From positions 1 through 43,870 of the forward strand of contig CADCKR010000021.1 in assembly GCA_902802105.1 (NCBI GenBank): a stretch of DNA of 43,870 nt, given 5' to 3'. The notes beneath the pieces are model-generated. The model had not been told where the DNA came from, did no database searches, and saw only the letters and a list, made by a program, of their open reading frames with translations. Within the stretch, counting starts at the first letter, position 1, and each line of letters begins with the position of its first letter. The DNA comes from an uncultured Ruminococcus sp. (GTDB lineage Bacteria > Bacillota > Clostridia > Oscillospirales > Acutalibacteraceae). This document shows, in pieces, positions 33,970 through 42,491 of this stretch. The position numbers and the translations under genes are program-made.

Positions 33970-35085
33970 ATGCTTACAGTTGAAGAAATAGTAAACGTCA
34001 GCTTCAGAAGAGCAGGACTGAGCGGCTATAAGATCGAAGACGTTGATGATTTCGTTGACGGCGTTATCGACAAGGTAAAAGAGATGCAGCTCACCAACAG
34101 GGAGCTGCAGGCAAGGGTAGAGCAGCTCAATGAGAAGGTAATGAGGTATGAGCAGCAGGCTTCGAGCGTTCAGGAGGCAATAATCACTGCCGATATGGCC
34201 GCAAAGAGGATAACGCATGATGCTGAGATACAGGCTGAGGCTATGCTGAACGATGCAAAGGTCAAGGCCGATTCAATGCTCAGGGATGCAGAAGAGGCGT
34301 CCTCACAGAAGATGCTTGATTCGGAGCTCAGGGCGCAGACCATACTTGACAATGCGCTTTCACGCTCAGCAAGCAGCATTGACGAGAACAACAGGATAAT
34401 AGAGCAGCAGAAGCAGCACATTATTCAGATACAGTCTGAGGTGACACGCTTCAGAGAGGCTCTTATTGATTCTTACAAGAATCATCTGAGGATCATCAAC
34501 TCTCTTCCCAAGGAGGAGGAGTTCAGACAGTATCAGGCAAATCTTGATGCGGCTTACCCGATGGAGACTCCCGTAACGTCCGATATGCTCGGACAGGAGA
34601 TAATGGATGATGCCGACAGAGCTGTAGAGCAGGCAAAGGCAGAAAGTCCGCAGATAACCGTAAGCGTTCTTGACGCCGACAAGGTAAAGGAGATCGCTGA
34701 GGAGATGCGCAACAGCAGCAAGGTCCAGGCCGAGCTTGAAAGTGCTCAGGAGGCTGAAAGAAGGATCCATGAAATGGCTGACGTGAATGTCAGCGAGGAG
34801 CCTGCCGGGAATGCTGCTGACGAAAACAACGCTGACAATAATGATGAAAATGATGATACCGTCATACTGTTCAAGCAGGTAAGACCTGATCTTGTCGAAC
34901 AGCCCGACAGCAACGCCGATGAGATCATGGCTGCCGCTAACGCCGCAGCCGAAAAGCACGATCAGGAGCCGATGCCCACAAGCATAGACGAGATAGGCAA
35001 CGGTCTGATCTTCGGTACGGATGAAAGCGCCGCAGAAAACAGCGACAGCAAGCCTGCGGATGCAGACGAGTCAAAGAACAGCTGA
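33970..35085 (+). CDS. divIVA: DivIVA-domain cell division/polar growth protein
   Basis: A 371-residue DivIVA protein. The N-terminal domain (M-L-T-V-E-E-I-V-N-V-S-F-R-R and V-D-D-F-V-D-G-V) recognises negatively curved membrane at septa and poles. A coiled coil (about 30-200, with Ala/Glu/Asp heptads) drives oligomerisation. The C-terminal 170 residues are an acidic, Asn/Ala-rich, probably disordered extension, longer than in Bacillus (164 aa in total). ATG 33970 was preferred to 33964 since AAGGG lies 9 nt before it and the family starts M-L-T. sepF and divIVA are separated by only 30 bp; ylmG and ylmH, usually between them in Bacillus, are absent here. Confidence 0.9.
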   Translation: MLTVEEIVNVSFRRAGLSGYKIEDVDDFVDGVIDKVKEMQLTNRELQARVEQLNEKVMRYEQQASSVQEAIITADMAAKRITHDAEIQAEAMLNDAKVKADSMLRDAEEASSQKMLDSELRAQTILDNALSRSASSIDENNRIIEQQKQHIIQIQSEVTRFREALIDSYKNHLRIINSLPKEEEFRQYQANLDAAYPMETPVTSDMLGQEIMDDADRAVEQAKAESPQITVSVLDADKVKEIAEEMRNSSKVQAELESAQEAERRIHEMADVNVSEEPAGNAADENNADNNDENDDTVILFKQVRPDLVEQPDSNADEIMAAANAAAEKHDQEPMPTSIDEIGNGLIFGTDESAAENSDSKPADADESKNS

Positions 35086-35124
35086 ACCTGTTCTGCTTTT
35101 GCAGATAAAATAATAATTCCGCTG

Positions 35125-35160
35125 ATTTTATCCGGCACAATTTATGGTGTCGGATAAAAT
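35125..35160. terminator. Hairpin between divIVA and ileS
   Basis: A 14-bp stem with one wobble pair (35125-35138 with 35147-35160) and an 8-nt loop; the outer part of the stem is A/T-rich and acts as its own A- and T-run. It may attenuate transcription into ileS. No T-box anticodon or AGGGUGG-type motif was seen. Confidence 0.5.
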
Positions 35161-35206
35161 TGGCTTGTATAGATTTTCCATTTAAAAGAAAGAGGAGAGA
35201 AAAACA

Positions 35207-37975
35207 ATGCCGCAGGACTACAACAGCACGTTAAATCTGCCAAAGACAGACTTCCCTATGAGAGCCGGTCTTCCCAAATCGGAGCCGGAAACTCTCAGAC
35301 GCTGGGAGGAAGAAAAGGTATATGACAAGCTCATGGAGCACAACGAGGGCAAGCCCCTTTATGTTCTTCATGACGGACCTCCCTATGCAAACGGCAATAT
35401 CCATCTTGGCCACGCTATGAACAAGGTGCTGAAGGATATTATCGTAAAGTATAAGAATATGACAGGCTTCAAGTCGCCCTATGTTCCCGGCTGGGATACT
35501 CACGGCCTGCCTACAGAGCTTAAAGCAAGAAATAAAGCAGGCGTAGGAAATTCAACGTCTATTTCAGTCGTAGAGCTGAGAAAGATCTGCCGTGATTTCG
35601 CGCTTGGCTACATTGACGATCAGAGAACACAGTTCAAGCGTCTTGGCGCTGTCGGTGAGTGGGACAATCCGTATATCACCCTTACACACGACTATGAGGC
35701 AAAGCAGATCAGACTTTTCTCTGAGATGGCCTGCAAGGGCTACATTTACAGAGGCCTGAAGCCCGTTTACTGGTGCCCTGACTGCGAAACGGCTCTTGCA
35801 GAGGCTGAGATCGAATATGCCGAGGATCCCTGTCATTCCATCTATGTAAAGTTCAGGGTCACAGACGACCTTGGCAAGCTTTCGGCTCTCGGTGCAGATG
35901 TAAACAATACCTATTTTGTTATCTGGACGACCACTACATGGACTCTTCCGGCTAACGTGGCTATCTGCGTGGGTCCGAGATTCAACTACAGCGTTATCAA
36001 AAGCGGCAGTGAATATTATGTCATGGCAGAGGAGCTTTATGCTGCTGCTATGGAAGCTGCCGGCATTACAGATTATGAGGTGATCGGTACGATCAAGGGC
36101 GCAGAGCTTGAATACATGAAGACGGCTCATCCCTTCCTTGACCGCACATCACTTGTTATCGTCGGCAACCATGTTACTCTTGAAAGCGGTACCGGCTGCG
36201 TTCATACAGCTCCCGGTCACGGCGTTGACGACTATGAGGTATGCAGGAACTATAAGGAGCTTCCTATGGTAGTGCCGGTAGACGCTCACGGCAGACTGAC
36301 TGAGGAAGCAGGTATGTTTGCAGGTCTTATGACAGAGGATGCAAACAAGCCTATTGCAGAGTATCTTGAAAAAACAGGCGCACTTTTTGCACTAAAGAAG
36401 ATCATTCACCAGTATCCTCACTGCTGGAGATGCAAGAAGCCGGTTCTCTTCCGTGCTACAAAGCAGTGGTTCTGCTCTGTTGACGACTTCAAGGATGAAG
36501 CTATTGAGGCTATCAAGGGCATTGAGTGGATCCCCGGCTGGGGCGAGGACAGGATCACCTCAATGGTAAGAGAAAGAAAAGACTGGTGTATCTCACGTCA
36601 GAGAAAATGGGGTGTGCCTATCCCGATCTTCTTCTGCAAGGACTGCGGCGAGCCTGTTATTGACAGGAAGGCTATGGATGCGGTTGCCGATCTTTTCGCA
36701 AAGGAAGGCTCCGATGCATGGTATGCTAAGGATGCAAAGGATATAATCCCTGCCGATATTTCCTGCCCCAAGTGCGGCTGCAAGGAATTTGACAAGGAAA
36801 AGGATATTATGGACGTCTGGTTCGATTCTGGCGTTTCCCATGCTGCCGTATGCGGTGAAAGACCCTACCTCAAATGGCCGGCCGATCTTTATCTTGAAGG
36901 CGCCGACCAGTACAGAGGATGGTTCCAGTCGTCACTGCTGACAGCTATCGCCACAAGCGGTCAGGCTCCGTATAAGGCTGCCGTTACTCACGGATGGGTC
37001 ATTGATATGGAGGGCAGGAAGATGTCCAAGTCTCAGGGCAACGGTCTCAGCCCGCAGGCTATCATTGACCAGTACGGCGCTGATATCCTCAGACTCTGGG
37101 TAGCTTCAAGCGACTATCATTCAGATGTGCGCATTTCAAACGATATCCTGAAGCAGCTTTCAGAGGCATACAGGAAGATCAGGAATACAGCGCGTTACAT
37201 CCTTGGCAATATCAGCGATTTTGATCCCGACACTGACAAGGTGGATATGAGCGAGCTGCTTTCGATTGATAAGTGGGCGCTTTCAAAGCTTGATGCGCTG
37301 AATGTCAAGGTAAGAGACGGCTATGACAGGTTCGATTTCCATCAGGTATATCAGGCTATTCATAACTTCTGCGTTGTGGATATGTCCAACTTCTATTTCG
37401 ATGTACTTAAAGACAGACTTTATACAGAGAAAAAGGACGGCAAGCTCAGACGTGCAGCACAGACGACTATCTACATCATTCTTGACGCTATGGCAAGAAT
37501 GATCGCGCCTATACTTGCCTATACCTCAGACGAGATCTGGAGATTCATGCCGCACGACAAGAACGCAAACGCTGAAAATGTTCTCTTTAACGATATGCCC
37601 GAAAAGACAGGCGTTGAGCTGGACGAGAGCTTTGTCACTATGTGGGACAAGATCCATCAGACAAGGGACGAGGTAAAGAAGGCTCTTGAAGTCGAAGTCA
37701 AGAACAAGACTATCCGTGCATCTCTTGAAGCAAAGGTGACACTTTCAGCAGCAGGAGAGCAGTATGACTTCCTGAAGGAAGCTGAAAAGGAGCTTGCAGC
37801 ATCGTTCATCGTATCGGATGTGGAGATCGTAAAGACAGACGCTGAAGGCCTTGGCGTAAAGGTGGATCATGCAGAGGGCGAAAAGTGCGAGCGCTGCTGG
37901 GTATACAGCAAAACAGTAGGACAGAACCCTGAGCACAAGACTCTTTGTGCAAGGTGCGCAGCAGTTATAGGCTGA
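35207..37975 (+). CDS. ileS: Isoleucyl-tRNA synthetase
   Basis: A 922-residue class I synthetase charging tRNA(Ile). HIGH motif H-L-G-H at 66-69 within D-G-P-P-Y-A-N-G-N-I; KMSKS at about 605-609 in E-G-R-K-M-S-K-S-Q-G-N. The CP1 editing domain (about 190-390) has W-T-T-T-T-W-T-L-P-A-N and G-T-G-C-V-H-T-A-P-G-H-G. The C-terminal zinc finger has C-E-R-C-W (about 37885-37899) and C-A-R-C. The C-terminal finger and length fit the bacterial IleS1 type. AGAGGAG is before the ATG. It sits in the division/envelope cluster followed by lspA, as in many bacteria. Confidence 0.97.
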   Translation: MPQDYNSTLNLPKTDFPMRAGLPKSEPETLRRWEEEKVYDKLMEHNEGKPLYVLHDGPPYANGNIHLGHAMNKVLKDIIVKYKNMTGFKSPYVPGWDTHGLPTELKARNKAGVGNSTSISVVELRKICRDFALGYIDDQRTQFKRLGAVGEWDNPYITLTHDYEAKQIRLFSEMACKGYIYRGLKPVYWCPDCETALAEAEIEYAEDPCHSIYVKFRVTDDLGKLSALGADVNNTYFVIWTTTTWTLPANVAICVGPRFNYSVIKSGSEYYVMAEELYAAAMEAAGITDYEVIGTIKGAELEYMKTAHPFLDRTSLVIVGNHVTLESGTGCVHTAPGHGVDDYEVCRNYKELPMVVPVDAHGRLTEEAGMFAGLMTEDANKPIAEYLEKTGALFALKKIIHQYPHCWRCKKPVLFRATKQWFCSVDDFKDEAIEAIKGIEWIPGWGEDRITSMVRERKDWCISRQRKWGVPIPIFFCKDCGEPVIDRKAMDAVADLFAKEGSDAWYAKDAKDIIPADISCPKCGCKEFDKEKDIMDVWFDSGVSHAAVCGERPYLKWPADLYLEGADQYRGWFQSSLLTAIATSGQAPYKAAVTHGWVIDMEGRKMSKSQGNGLSPQAIIDQYGADILRLWVASSDYHSDVRISNDILKQLSEAYRKIRNTARYILGNISDFDPDTDKVDMSELLSIDKWALSKLDALNVKVRDGYDRFDFHQVYQAIHNFCVVDMSNFYFDVLKDRLYTEKKDGKLRRAAQTTIYIILDAMARMIAPILAYTSDEIWRFMPHDKNANAENVLFNDMPEKTGVELDESFVTMWDKIHQTRDEVKKALEVEVKNKTIRASLEAKVTLSAAGEQYDFLKEAEKELAASFIVSDVEIVKTDAEGLGVKVDHAEGEKCERCWVYSKTVGQNPEHKTLCARCAAVIG

Positions 37976-38015
37976 TGATCCTGATAGGATCGTCCTACAA
38001 AAGATCAAAAAATAA

Positions 38016-38060
38016 AAGGGGCTGTCACAAAATTTTCCGTTCTGCGACAGCCCCCTTCTG
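38016..38060 (+). terminator. Terminator after ileS
   Basis: A 9-bp perfect stem GGGGCTGTC/GACAGCCCC (38018-38026 with 38046-38054) encloses a 19-nt loop; a weak C/T tract follows. A second hairpin AACCGG-CAGCTT-CCGGGTT followed by TTTTTT (38111-38133) stands 50 bp further on. Confidence 0.6.
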
Positions 38061-38110
38061 GTATACGGGAAAATAAGATCCTGATATTTTATTTTTTTAA
38101 GCAATAAAGA

Positions 38111-38133
38111 AACCGGCAGCTTCCGGGTTTTTT
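38111..38133 (+). terminator. Second terminator-like hairpin after ileS
   Basis: AACCGG (38111-38116) pairs with CCGGGTT (38123-38129) around a 6-nt loop, with TTTTTT after it. Confidence 0.6.
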
Positions 38134-38259
38134 CGACGGAAAAGGGTCTCCCCGGGGTAATTCATCGGCGCAAAAAAGGCTTTAGCAAATTAATTTTATG
38201 ACATTGCCCTTTCAGGGGAGCTTCAACGGAGCTGTGTACCGGTTTTTTCATCACTCCCA

Positions 38260-38292
38260 AGGTCAGTGAGCAAATTATCACTGGCCTTTTTT
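38260..38292 (+). terminator. Terminator-like hairpin directly before lspA
   Basis: A 10-bp stem AGGTCAGTGA (38260-38269) with TCACTGGCCT (38278-38287), one wobble, 8-nt loop, then TTTTT. It lies only about 30 bp before the lspA ATG, so it separates ileS from lspA or attenuates lspA. The region 37976-38320 contains no gene. Confidence 0.75.
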
Positions 38293-38320
38293 CAATAAAA
38301 CTATAATTGCAGGTGATCTT

Positions 38321-38845
38321 ATGGTATTGACTGTTATTCTGGCGGCTGCGGCAGGTATTGTCGCTATAGACCAGCTTATCAAGTATTTTATCGTTCAGGG
38401 CCTTGCACCGAACGGGAGCTTGTCTGTCATAGACGGGCTTTTTTCGCTTACCTACGTTGAGAACAGGGGCGTTGCCTTCGGAATGTTCCAGGATCATGTG
38501 GCAGTGTTTGCCGTGATAACCGCTGTGCTCATTGCGGCATTTATCTGGATGATAATAAAAAAGAAATTTACAGGAATGACCTTTTATGTTTCTGCGGCAC
38601 TTATGATAGGCGGCGGCATCGGCAACCTGATCGACCGTATTTTCAGGGGCTTCGTAGTGGATTATCTTTCACTTTCGTTTTTCCCGCCGGTGTGCAATTT
38701 TGCGGATTACTGCATAACCATCGGTGCTGTGCTGCTTGTTGTTGTGCTGCTGTTCAAAACCGGCAGAGAAAAGCCTGCTTTGAGCATTGAGGATGCAGAA
38801 AATACGCAGGAGCCTGTTTCAGATGGTGACAGCGATGGAGAATAA
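38321..38845 (+). CDS. lspA: Lipoprotein signal peptidase (signal peptidase II)
   Basis: A 174-residue inner-membrane aspartic protease that removes the signal peptide from lipidated prolipoproteins, such as the lipoproteins in this window. It has four predicted helices, with I-D-Q-L-I-K (about 18-23), V-E-N-R-G-V-A-F-G-M, G-G-I-G-N-L-I-D-R-I and V-V-D-Y-L-S-L. The catalytic Asp pair is in the V-V-D-Y region and in N-F-A-D-Y. A charged C-terminal tail (about 150-174) is a short extension. The ribosome site is AGGTGA. Its end overlaps the start of the rluD-type gene by 11 bp. Confidence 0.95.
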   Translation: MVLTVILAAAAGIVAIDQLIKYFIVQGLAPNGSLSVIDGLFSLTYVENRGVAFGMFQDHVAVFAVITAVLIAAFIWMIIKKKFTGMTFYVSAALMIGGGIGNLIDRIFRGFVVDYLSLSFFPPVCNFADYCITIGAVLLVVVLLFKTGREKPALSIEDAENTQEPVSDGDSDGE

Positions 38846-39749
38846 GCGCTTTGAAGCCCTTGAGGAAAACGCAGGTATGCGCATAGACAAATTTCTTTCG
38901 GAATGCGGTACCGGCCTTACCCGTTCTGCTGCGGCAAAGCTTATTGAGGACGGCGCGGTGACTGTGGGAGACTCTGCACCCGGAAAGAACTACCGCATAA
39001 GAGTTGGTGATATTATCACTCTGCAGCTTCCCGACCCGGTACTGCCGGAAGCAAAGCCGGAGAATATCCCGCTTGATATCGTTTATGAGGATAATGACCT
39101 TCTTGTGGTAAACAAGCCGCGCGGAATGGTAGTGCATCCTGCTGCCGGCAATCCGGACGGAACGCTTGTGAATGCGCTTCTTTATCACTGCGGAGATTCG
39201 CTTTCGGGCATAAACGGCGTACTCAGGCCGGGCATAGTACACCGCATCGACAAGGATACGAGCGGTTTGCTCATTGTTGCAAAGAACGACCGTTCGCATA
39301 AGCTTCTTGCTGAACAGATAAAAGAGCACAGCTTTACACGTAAATATCAGGCGGTTGTTGTGGGCAATATAAAGGATGACGAGGGTACTGTAAACGCACC
39401 CATCGGACGGCACCCGACAGACCGCAAGAAAATGACCGTCACGCTGAAAAACTCCCGTGAGGCTGTCACTCATTATAAGGTGCTGCGGCGCTTCGGCTCC
39501 TATACGCATCTTGAACTGACGCTTGAAACAGGGCGCACGCATCAGATACGTGTGCACATGGCGTATATCGGGCATCCTGTTGCGGGCGACCCCGTATACG
39601 GCGGGAAAAAGTATCTTGCTTCACTTGGAGGGCAGTGCCTTCATGCGTATTATATCTCATTCGTTCATCCGGTTACAGGCAGGGTGCTTACCTTGTCGGC
39701 TCCTTTGCCGGATTATTTTACATCGTTTCTTGGCTCTCTGGAAAAATAA
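38835..39749 (+). CDS. rluD: RluD-family 23S rRNA pseudouridine synthase
   Basis: A 304-residue pseudouridine synthase. An S4 RNA-binding domain (about 12-70: M-R-I-D-K-F-L-S-E) precedes the catalytic domain. That domain has P-R-G-M-V-V-H-P-A, H-R-I-D-K-D-T-S-G-L with the catalytic Asp, and G-R-T-H-Q-I-R-V-H-M. These are the RluA/RluC/RluD-type motifs. The frame is open from 38787, but ATG 38835 was chosen because GGTGA lies 5 nt before it and M-E-N-K-R-F fits the family. It overlaps lspA by 11 bp, so is translationally coupled to it. RluD in E. coli modifies helix 69; the precise target here is inferred. Confidence 0.9.
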   Translation: MENKRFEALEENAGMRIDKFLSECGTGLTRSAAAKLIEDGAVTVGDSAPGKNYRIRVGDIITLQLPDPVLPEAKPENIPLDIVYEDNDLLVVNKPRGMVVHPAAGNPDGTLVNALLYHCGDSLSGINGVLRPGIVHRIDKDTSGLLIVAKNDRSHKLLAEQIKEHSFTRKYQAVVVGNIKDDEGTVNAPIGRHPTDRKKMTVTLKNSREAVTHYKVLRRFGSYTHLELTLETGRTHQIRVHMAYIGHPVAGDPVYGGKKYLASLGGQCLHAYYISFVHPVTGRVLTLSAPLPDYFTSFLGSLEK

Positions 39750-39788
39750 CGATCAATGCTCAGTTCGTCAGGCGTTTTTTGAGATAGG

Positions 39789-39813
39789 AAAGTCGGAGCG
39801 TTCTGACTTTTTT
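39789..39813 (+). terminator. Terminator closing the division/translation cluster
   Basis: An 8-bp stem (39790-39797 with 39802-39809, one wobble) and a 4-nt loop GCGT are followed by a T-run. Confidence 0.75.
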
Positions 39814-39839
39814 GGTTCCTGAGCGGACCGTCATTTATA

Positions 39840-39868
39840 TTGACAAAGCGGCGGCATAATAGTAAAAT
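39840..39868 (+). promoter_or_regulatory. Promoter of the two-TM protein / SBP-VWA / TelA operon
   Basis: -35 TTGACA (39840-39845), 17-bp spacer, -10 TAAAAT (39863-39868). The first start codon is about 45 nt downstream. Confidence 0.75.
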
Positions 39869-39913
39869 TATTTATAGAGCGGTAATAAATTTTTGTTGAT
39901 GGAGGAAACCGGA

Positions 39914-40672
39914 ATGAAAAATCGTGCTGTTAAGATCATCATCCTCAATCTTTGTATCGCTCTTCTGAACGTTTTGATGTTTTCAAAGGGTCTTTTAGGG
40001 CTCACGTTTGCAGGAGAGGCTTTCAAGGTTGCTTTGGCTGTTACGGTGGTCGTGATGAGTCTTGTCGCTTTTTTCTACGGGAATTATGTTCTTCTTTTCA
40101 GCGAGAAAAAGGAGCCGCCTGTTATTCTGCTGAAAGGCACCGAACTGACAAAGCCCGAGGATTATGTTCAGTCCCTTATTGAAAAAAGAGGCAGGGGCGT
40201 TTTTGATGAAGATATCAACACTGCGATCGAGCAGATAGGCAGGATGGAGGATAAGGACAGGGCGCTTGACAGCATCCTTGAACAGTTCTTTACTCCGCAG
40301 GAGATCACCTTTACAAGATTTCAGAATGCTATCAATTCAGTGCAGGCTATCTTCTATAACAATGTAAAAAAGATGATAAACAGAATGATCATCTTTGACT
40401 ATAAGGACTACAGCAAGCTCCTTGAAAAGGTAAAGGAATCAGGCTACAGCACAGTTTCACGTTCTGTTGATACTCAGATGAGCATTTACAGCGAGCATAT
40501 CACATACGTGAGAGGACTTGTCAGCATGAACGAGGATATACTCATCAAGCTTGACGGCCTTCTGCTTGAAATATCGAAGCTTGATGACCTTGACGAGGAG
40601 GGTCTCGAAAACATGGCTGCCGTTCAGGAGATCAACGATCTGATCGAGCAGACAAAATTCTACAAGGGCTGA
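39914..40672 (+). CDS. Two-TM membrane protein, XpaC-like by layout, first gene of the TelA operon
   Basis: A 252-residue protein with two N-terminal membrane helices (about 6-28 and 40-62) and a helical cytosolic domain (about 70-250) that has no enzymatic motif. In Bacillus, xpaC stands directly before the TelA-type gene yaaN, and XpaC also has N-terminal helices followed by a helical domain. The placement and architecture here fit that model, but the sequence match is not convincing by eye, so the name is tentative. ATG 39914 was chosen because GGAGG lies 8 nt upstream. The next gene starts 84 bp later, after a small GC hairpin (CCCCGC/GCGGGG) without a T-run. Confidence 0.6.
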   Translation: MKNRAVKIIILNLCIALLNVLMFSKGLLGLTFAGEAFKVALAVTVVVMSLVAFFYGNYVLLFSEKKEPPVILLKGTELTKPEDYVQSLIEKRGRGVFDEDINTAIEQIGRMEDKDRALDSILEQFFTPQEITFTRFQNAINSVQAIFYNNVKKMINRMIIFDYKDYSKLLEKVKESGYSTVSRSVDTQMSIYSEHITYVRGLVSMNEDILIKLDGLLLEISKLDDLDEEGLENMAAVQEINDLIEQTKFYKG

Positions 40673-40756
40673 TGCAATGCCCCGCGGCTCTGATCTCCGG
40701 GACTGCGGGGAATTGTCAGATATTATGACAGGCTTTGCCGGAAAGTGAGGAAAACA

Positions 40757-42451
40757 ATGAAGCCTTCAAACGGAAAAAAGATCGCAATATTTGTCGGTAT
40801 TGCTGTAGTGGTGTTCCTTGGTGTGTTTCTTGGAATAACCATGACACAGGATATCGGAAAAACCGAAGAACAGATAACCACAGAAAAAGCTGAACAGACG
40901 CTGAACAATCTTCTTGGAAGCATTAAAACAGAAACTGTTTCGGCAAGAAAATCAGCTATCAGCGACAGCGACGTACTTTCGGACGATCAGGAGCTGCCTG
41001 ATATCAAGAGCTATCCCCTCAGCGTGAACGGCACCGGAGATATAAACATTGAGATATTCTCGTCTCCCGAAAAAGCCGGCACCGGCACAGACGGCTGGCT
41101 GAATGAGATCGCGCAGAGATTCAACGGCGAGATCAAGACCGTAAACGGCAAGAGCGTTTCAGTGTCTGTGCGCTCGGTATCGTCAGGCCTTGCTATGGAC
41201 TATATCAAGTCCGGAAAGTATGTTCCCGATGCATTCACACCGTCAAATGAGTTCTGGGGCAGTATGCTCAACGCAGGCGGAGTAAAGACTTCGCTTATCG
41301 AAAAGAAGCTTTGCGGCAATGTTGCGGGCATACTTCTTTCAAAGGAAAAGCACAGCGATATGGTGAGCAAATACGGCTCTGTAAACATGAAAACTGTTTC
41401 TGAGGCTACTCAGAGCGGTGATCTGCTTATGGGCTACACAAACCCGTTTGTAAGCTCTACCGGACTGAATTTCCTGGTGAATACACTGTATACATACGAT
41501 TCGGACGATATTCTCAGCGAAACGGCTGCAAACGGTTTCAAGACATTCCAGAAGAATGTACCGCTCGTCTCCTATAATACACTGCAAATGAGAAATGCTG
41601 CCGAGTCCGGTTCGCTTGATGCAATGGTCATGGAGTATCAGTCATACGTGAACGACCCGACATTAAAGAATAATTATGTGTTTACGCCCTTCGGCGCAAG
41701 GCATGACAACCCGCTCTATGCTGTGGGTGAGCTTTCAAAGGAAAAGACAGAAGCCTTGAAGCTCTTTGCACAGTATTGCATGAGTGCCGAATCACAGAGC
41801 TATGCAGAGGCCTGCGGATTTAACCAGAACAATAAGTATATAAGTGAGCTTCCCGATATAAGCGGCGACAAGCTCATTAGTGCTCAGAGGTTCTATAAGG
41901 AAAACAAGAACAGCGGCAGACCGATCGCAGCTGTATTTGTTGCCGATATTTCCGGCAGTATGATAGGTGAGCCTATCAATGCACTTAAAACCTCGCTGAT
42001 AAACTCAATACAGTATATCACAAAGAGCAACTATGTAGGTCTTGTATCATACAGCAATAAGGTAAATATCAATCTTCCTGTAGCGAAGTTTGACCTCAAT
42101 CAGCAGGCATACTTCAAGGGCGCTGTTGAGGATCTTGCTGCAAGCGGATCGACTGCTACATACGATGCTGTCATTGTGGCGCTTGACATGGTGCTGAAGG
42201 CTAAGGAGGCCGATCCTCAGCTGAAGCCTATGATCTTCCTTCTCAGTGACGGTGAGCAGAATGTCGGCCATTCTCTTAACGAGATCGAGGCCGTGCTGAG
42301 AGCCTACGAGGTACCTGTTTATACTATAGGCTACAATGCAAATATCGACGCACTGAAAATGATATCCCAGATCAACGAGGCTGCAACGATAAATGCAGAC
42401 AGCGACGACATTGTATACAAGCTGAAAAATCTCTTTAATTCTGAGATGTGA
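40757..42451 (+). CDS. Membrane-anchored substrate-binding-protein / von Willebrand factor A fusion
   Basis: A 564-residue protein with an N-terminal membrane anchor (about 7-28; uncleaved-looking, no lipobox Cys). A region of about 85-380 has the fold pattern of an extracellular solute-binding protein (I-E-I-F-S-S-P-E-K, S-G-L-A-M-D-Y-I-K-S-G, P-D-A-F-T-P-S). A C-terminal VWA domain (about 390-560) carries a complete MIDAS: D-I-S-G-S (Asp397, Ser399, Ser401), the Thr in G-S-T-A-T-Y-D, and the Asp in L-L-S-D-G-E. A metal-dependent adhesion domain fused to a binding protein suggests that it holds a partner or ligand outside the cell. ATG 40757 was chosen because GAGGA lies 6 nt before it. It lies between the two-TM gene and telA. 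Confidence 0.8.
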   Translation: MKPSNGKKIAIFVGIAVVVFLGVFLGITMTQDIGKTEEQITTEKAEQTLNNLLGSIKTETVSARKSAISDSDVLSDDQELPDIKSYPLSVNGTGDINIEIFSSPEKAGTGTDGWLNEIAQRFNGEIKTVNGKSVSVSVRSVSSGLAMDYIKSGKYVPDAFTPSNEFWGSMLNAGGVKTSLIEKKLCGNVAGILLSKEKHSDMVSKYGSVNMKTVSEATQSGDLLMGYTNPFVSSTGLNFLVNTLYTYDSDDILSETAANGFKTFQKNVPLVSYNTLQMRNAAESGSLDAMVMEYQSYVNDPTLKNNYVFTPFGARHDNPLYAVGELSKEKTEALKLFAQYCMSAESQSYAEACGFNQNNKYISELPDISGDKLISAQRFYKENKNSGRPIAAVFVADISGSMIGEPINALKTSLINSIQYITKSNYVGLVSYSNKVNINLPVAKFDLNQQAYFKGAVEDLAASGSTATYDAVIVALDMVLKAKEADPQLKPMIFLLSDGEQNVGHSLNEIEAVLRAYEVPVYTIGYNANIDALKMISQINEAATINADSDDIVYKLKNLFNSEM

Positions 42452-42491
42452 TCAGCAAAATGATAAAAATAAAAATCAGGAGGAGAACACT

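Noticed and set aside
35086-35206. T-box riboswitch before ileS
   Set aside because: The 120-bp gap is too short and lacks the conserved T-box sequence; only one AT-rich hairpin is present.
38162-38497. Minus-strand gene between ileS and lspA
   Set aside because: The frame runs antisense through hairpins and into lspA, with no start signal or recognisable domain.
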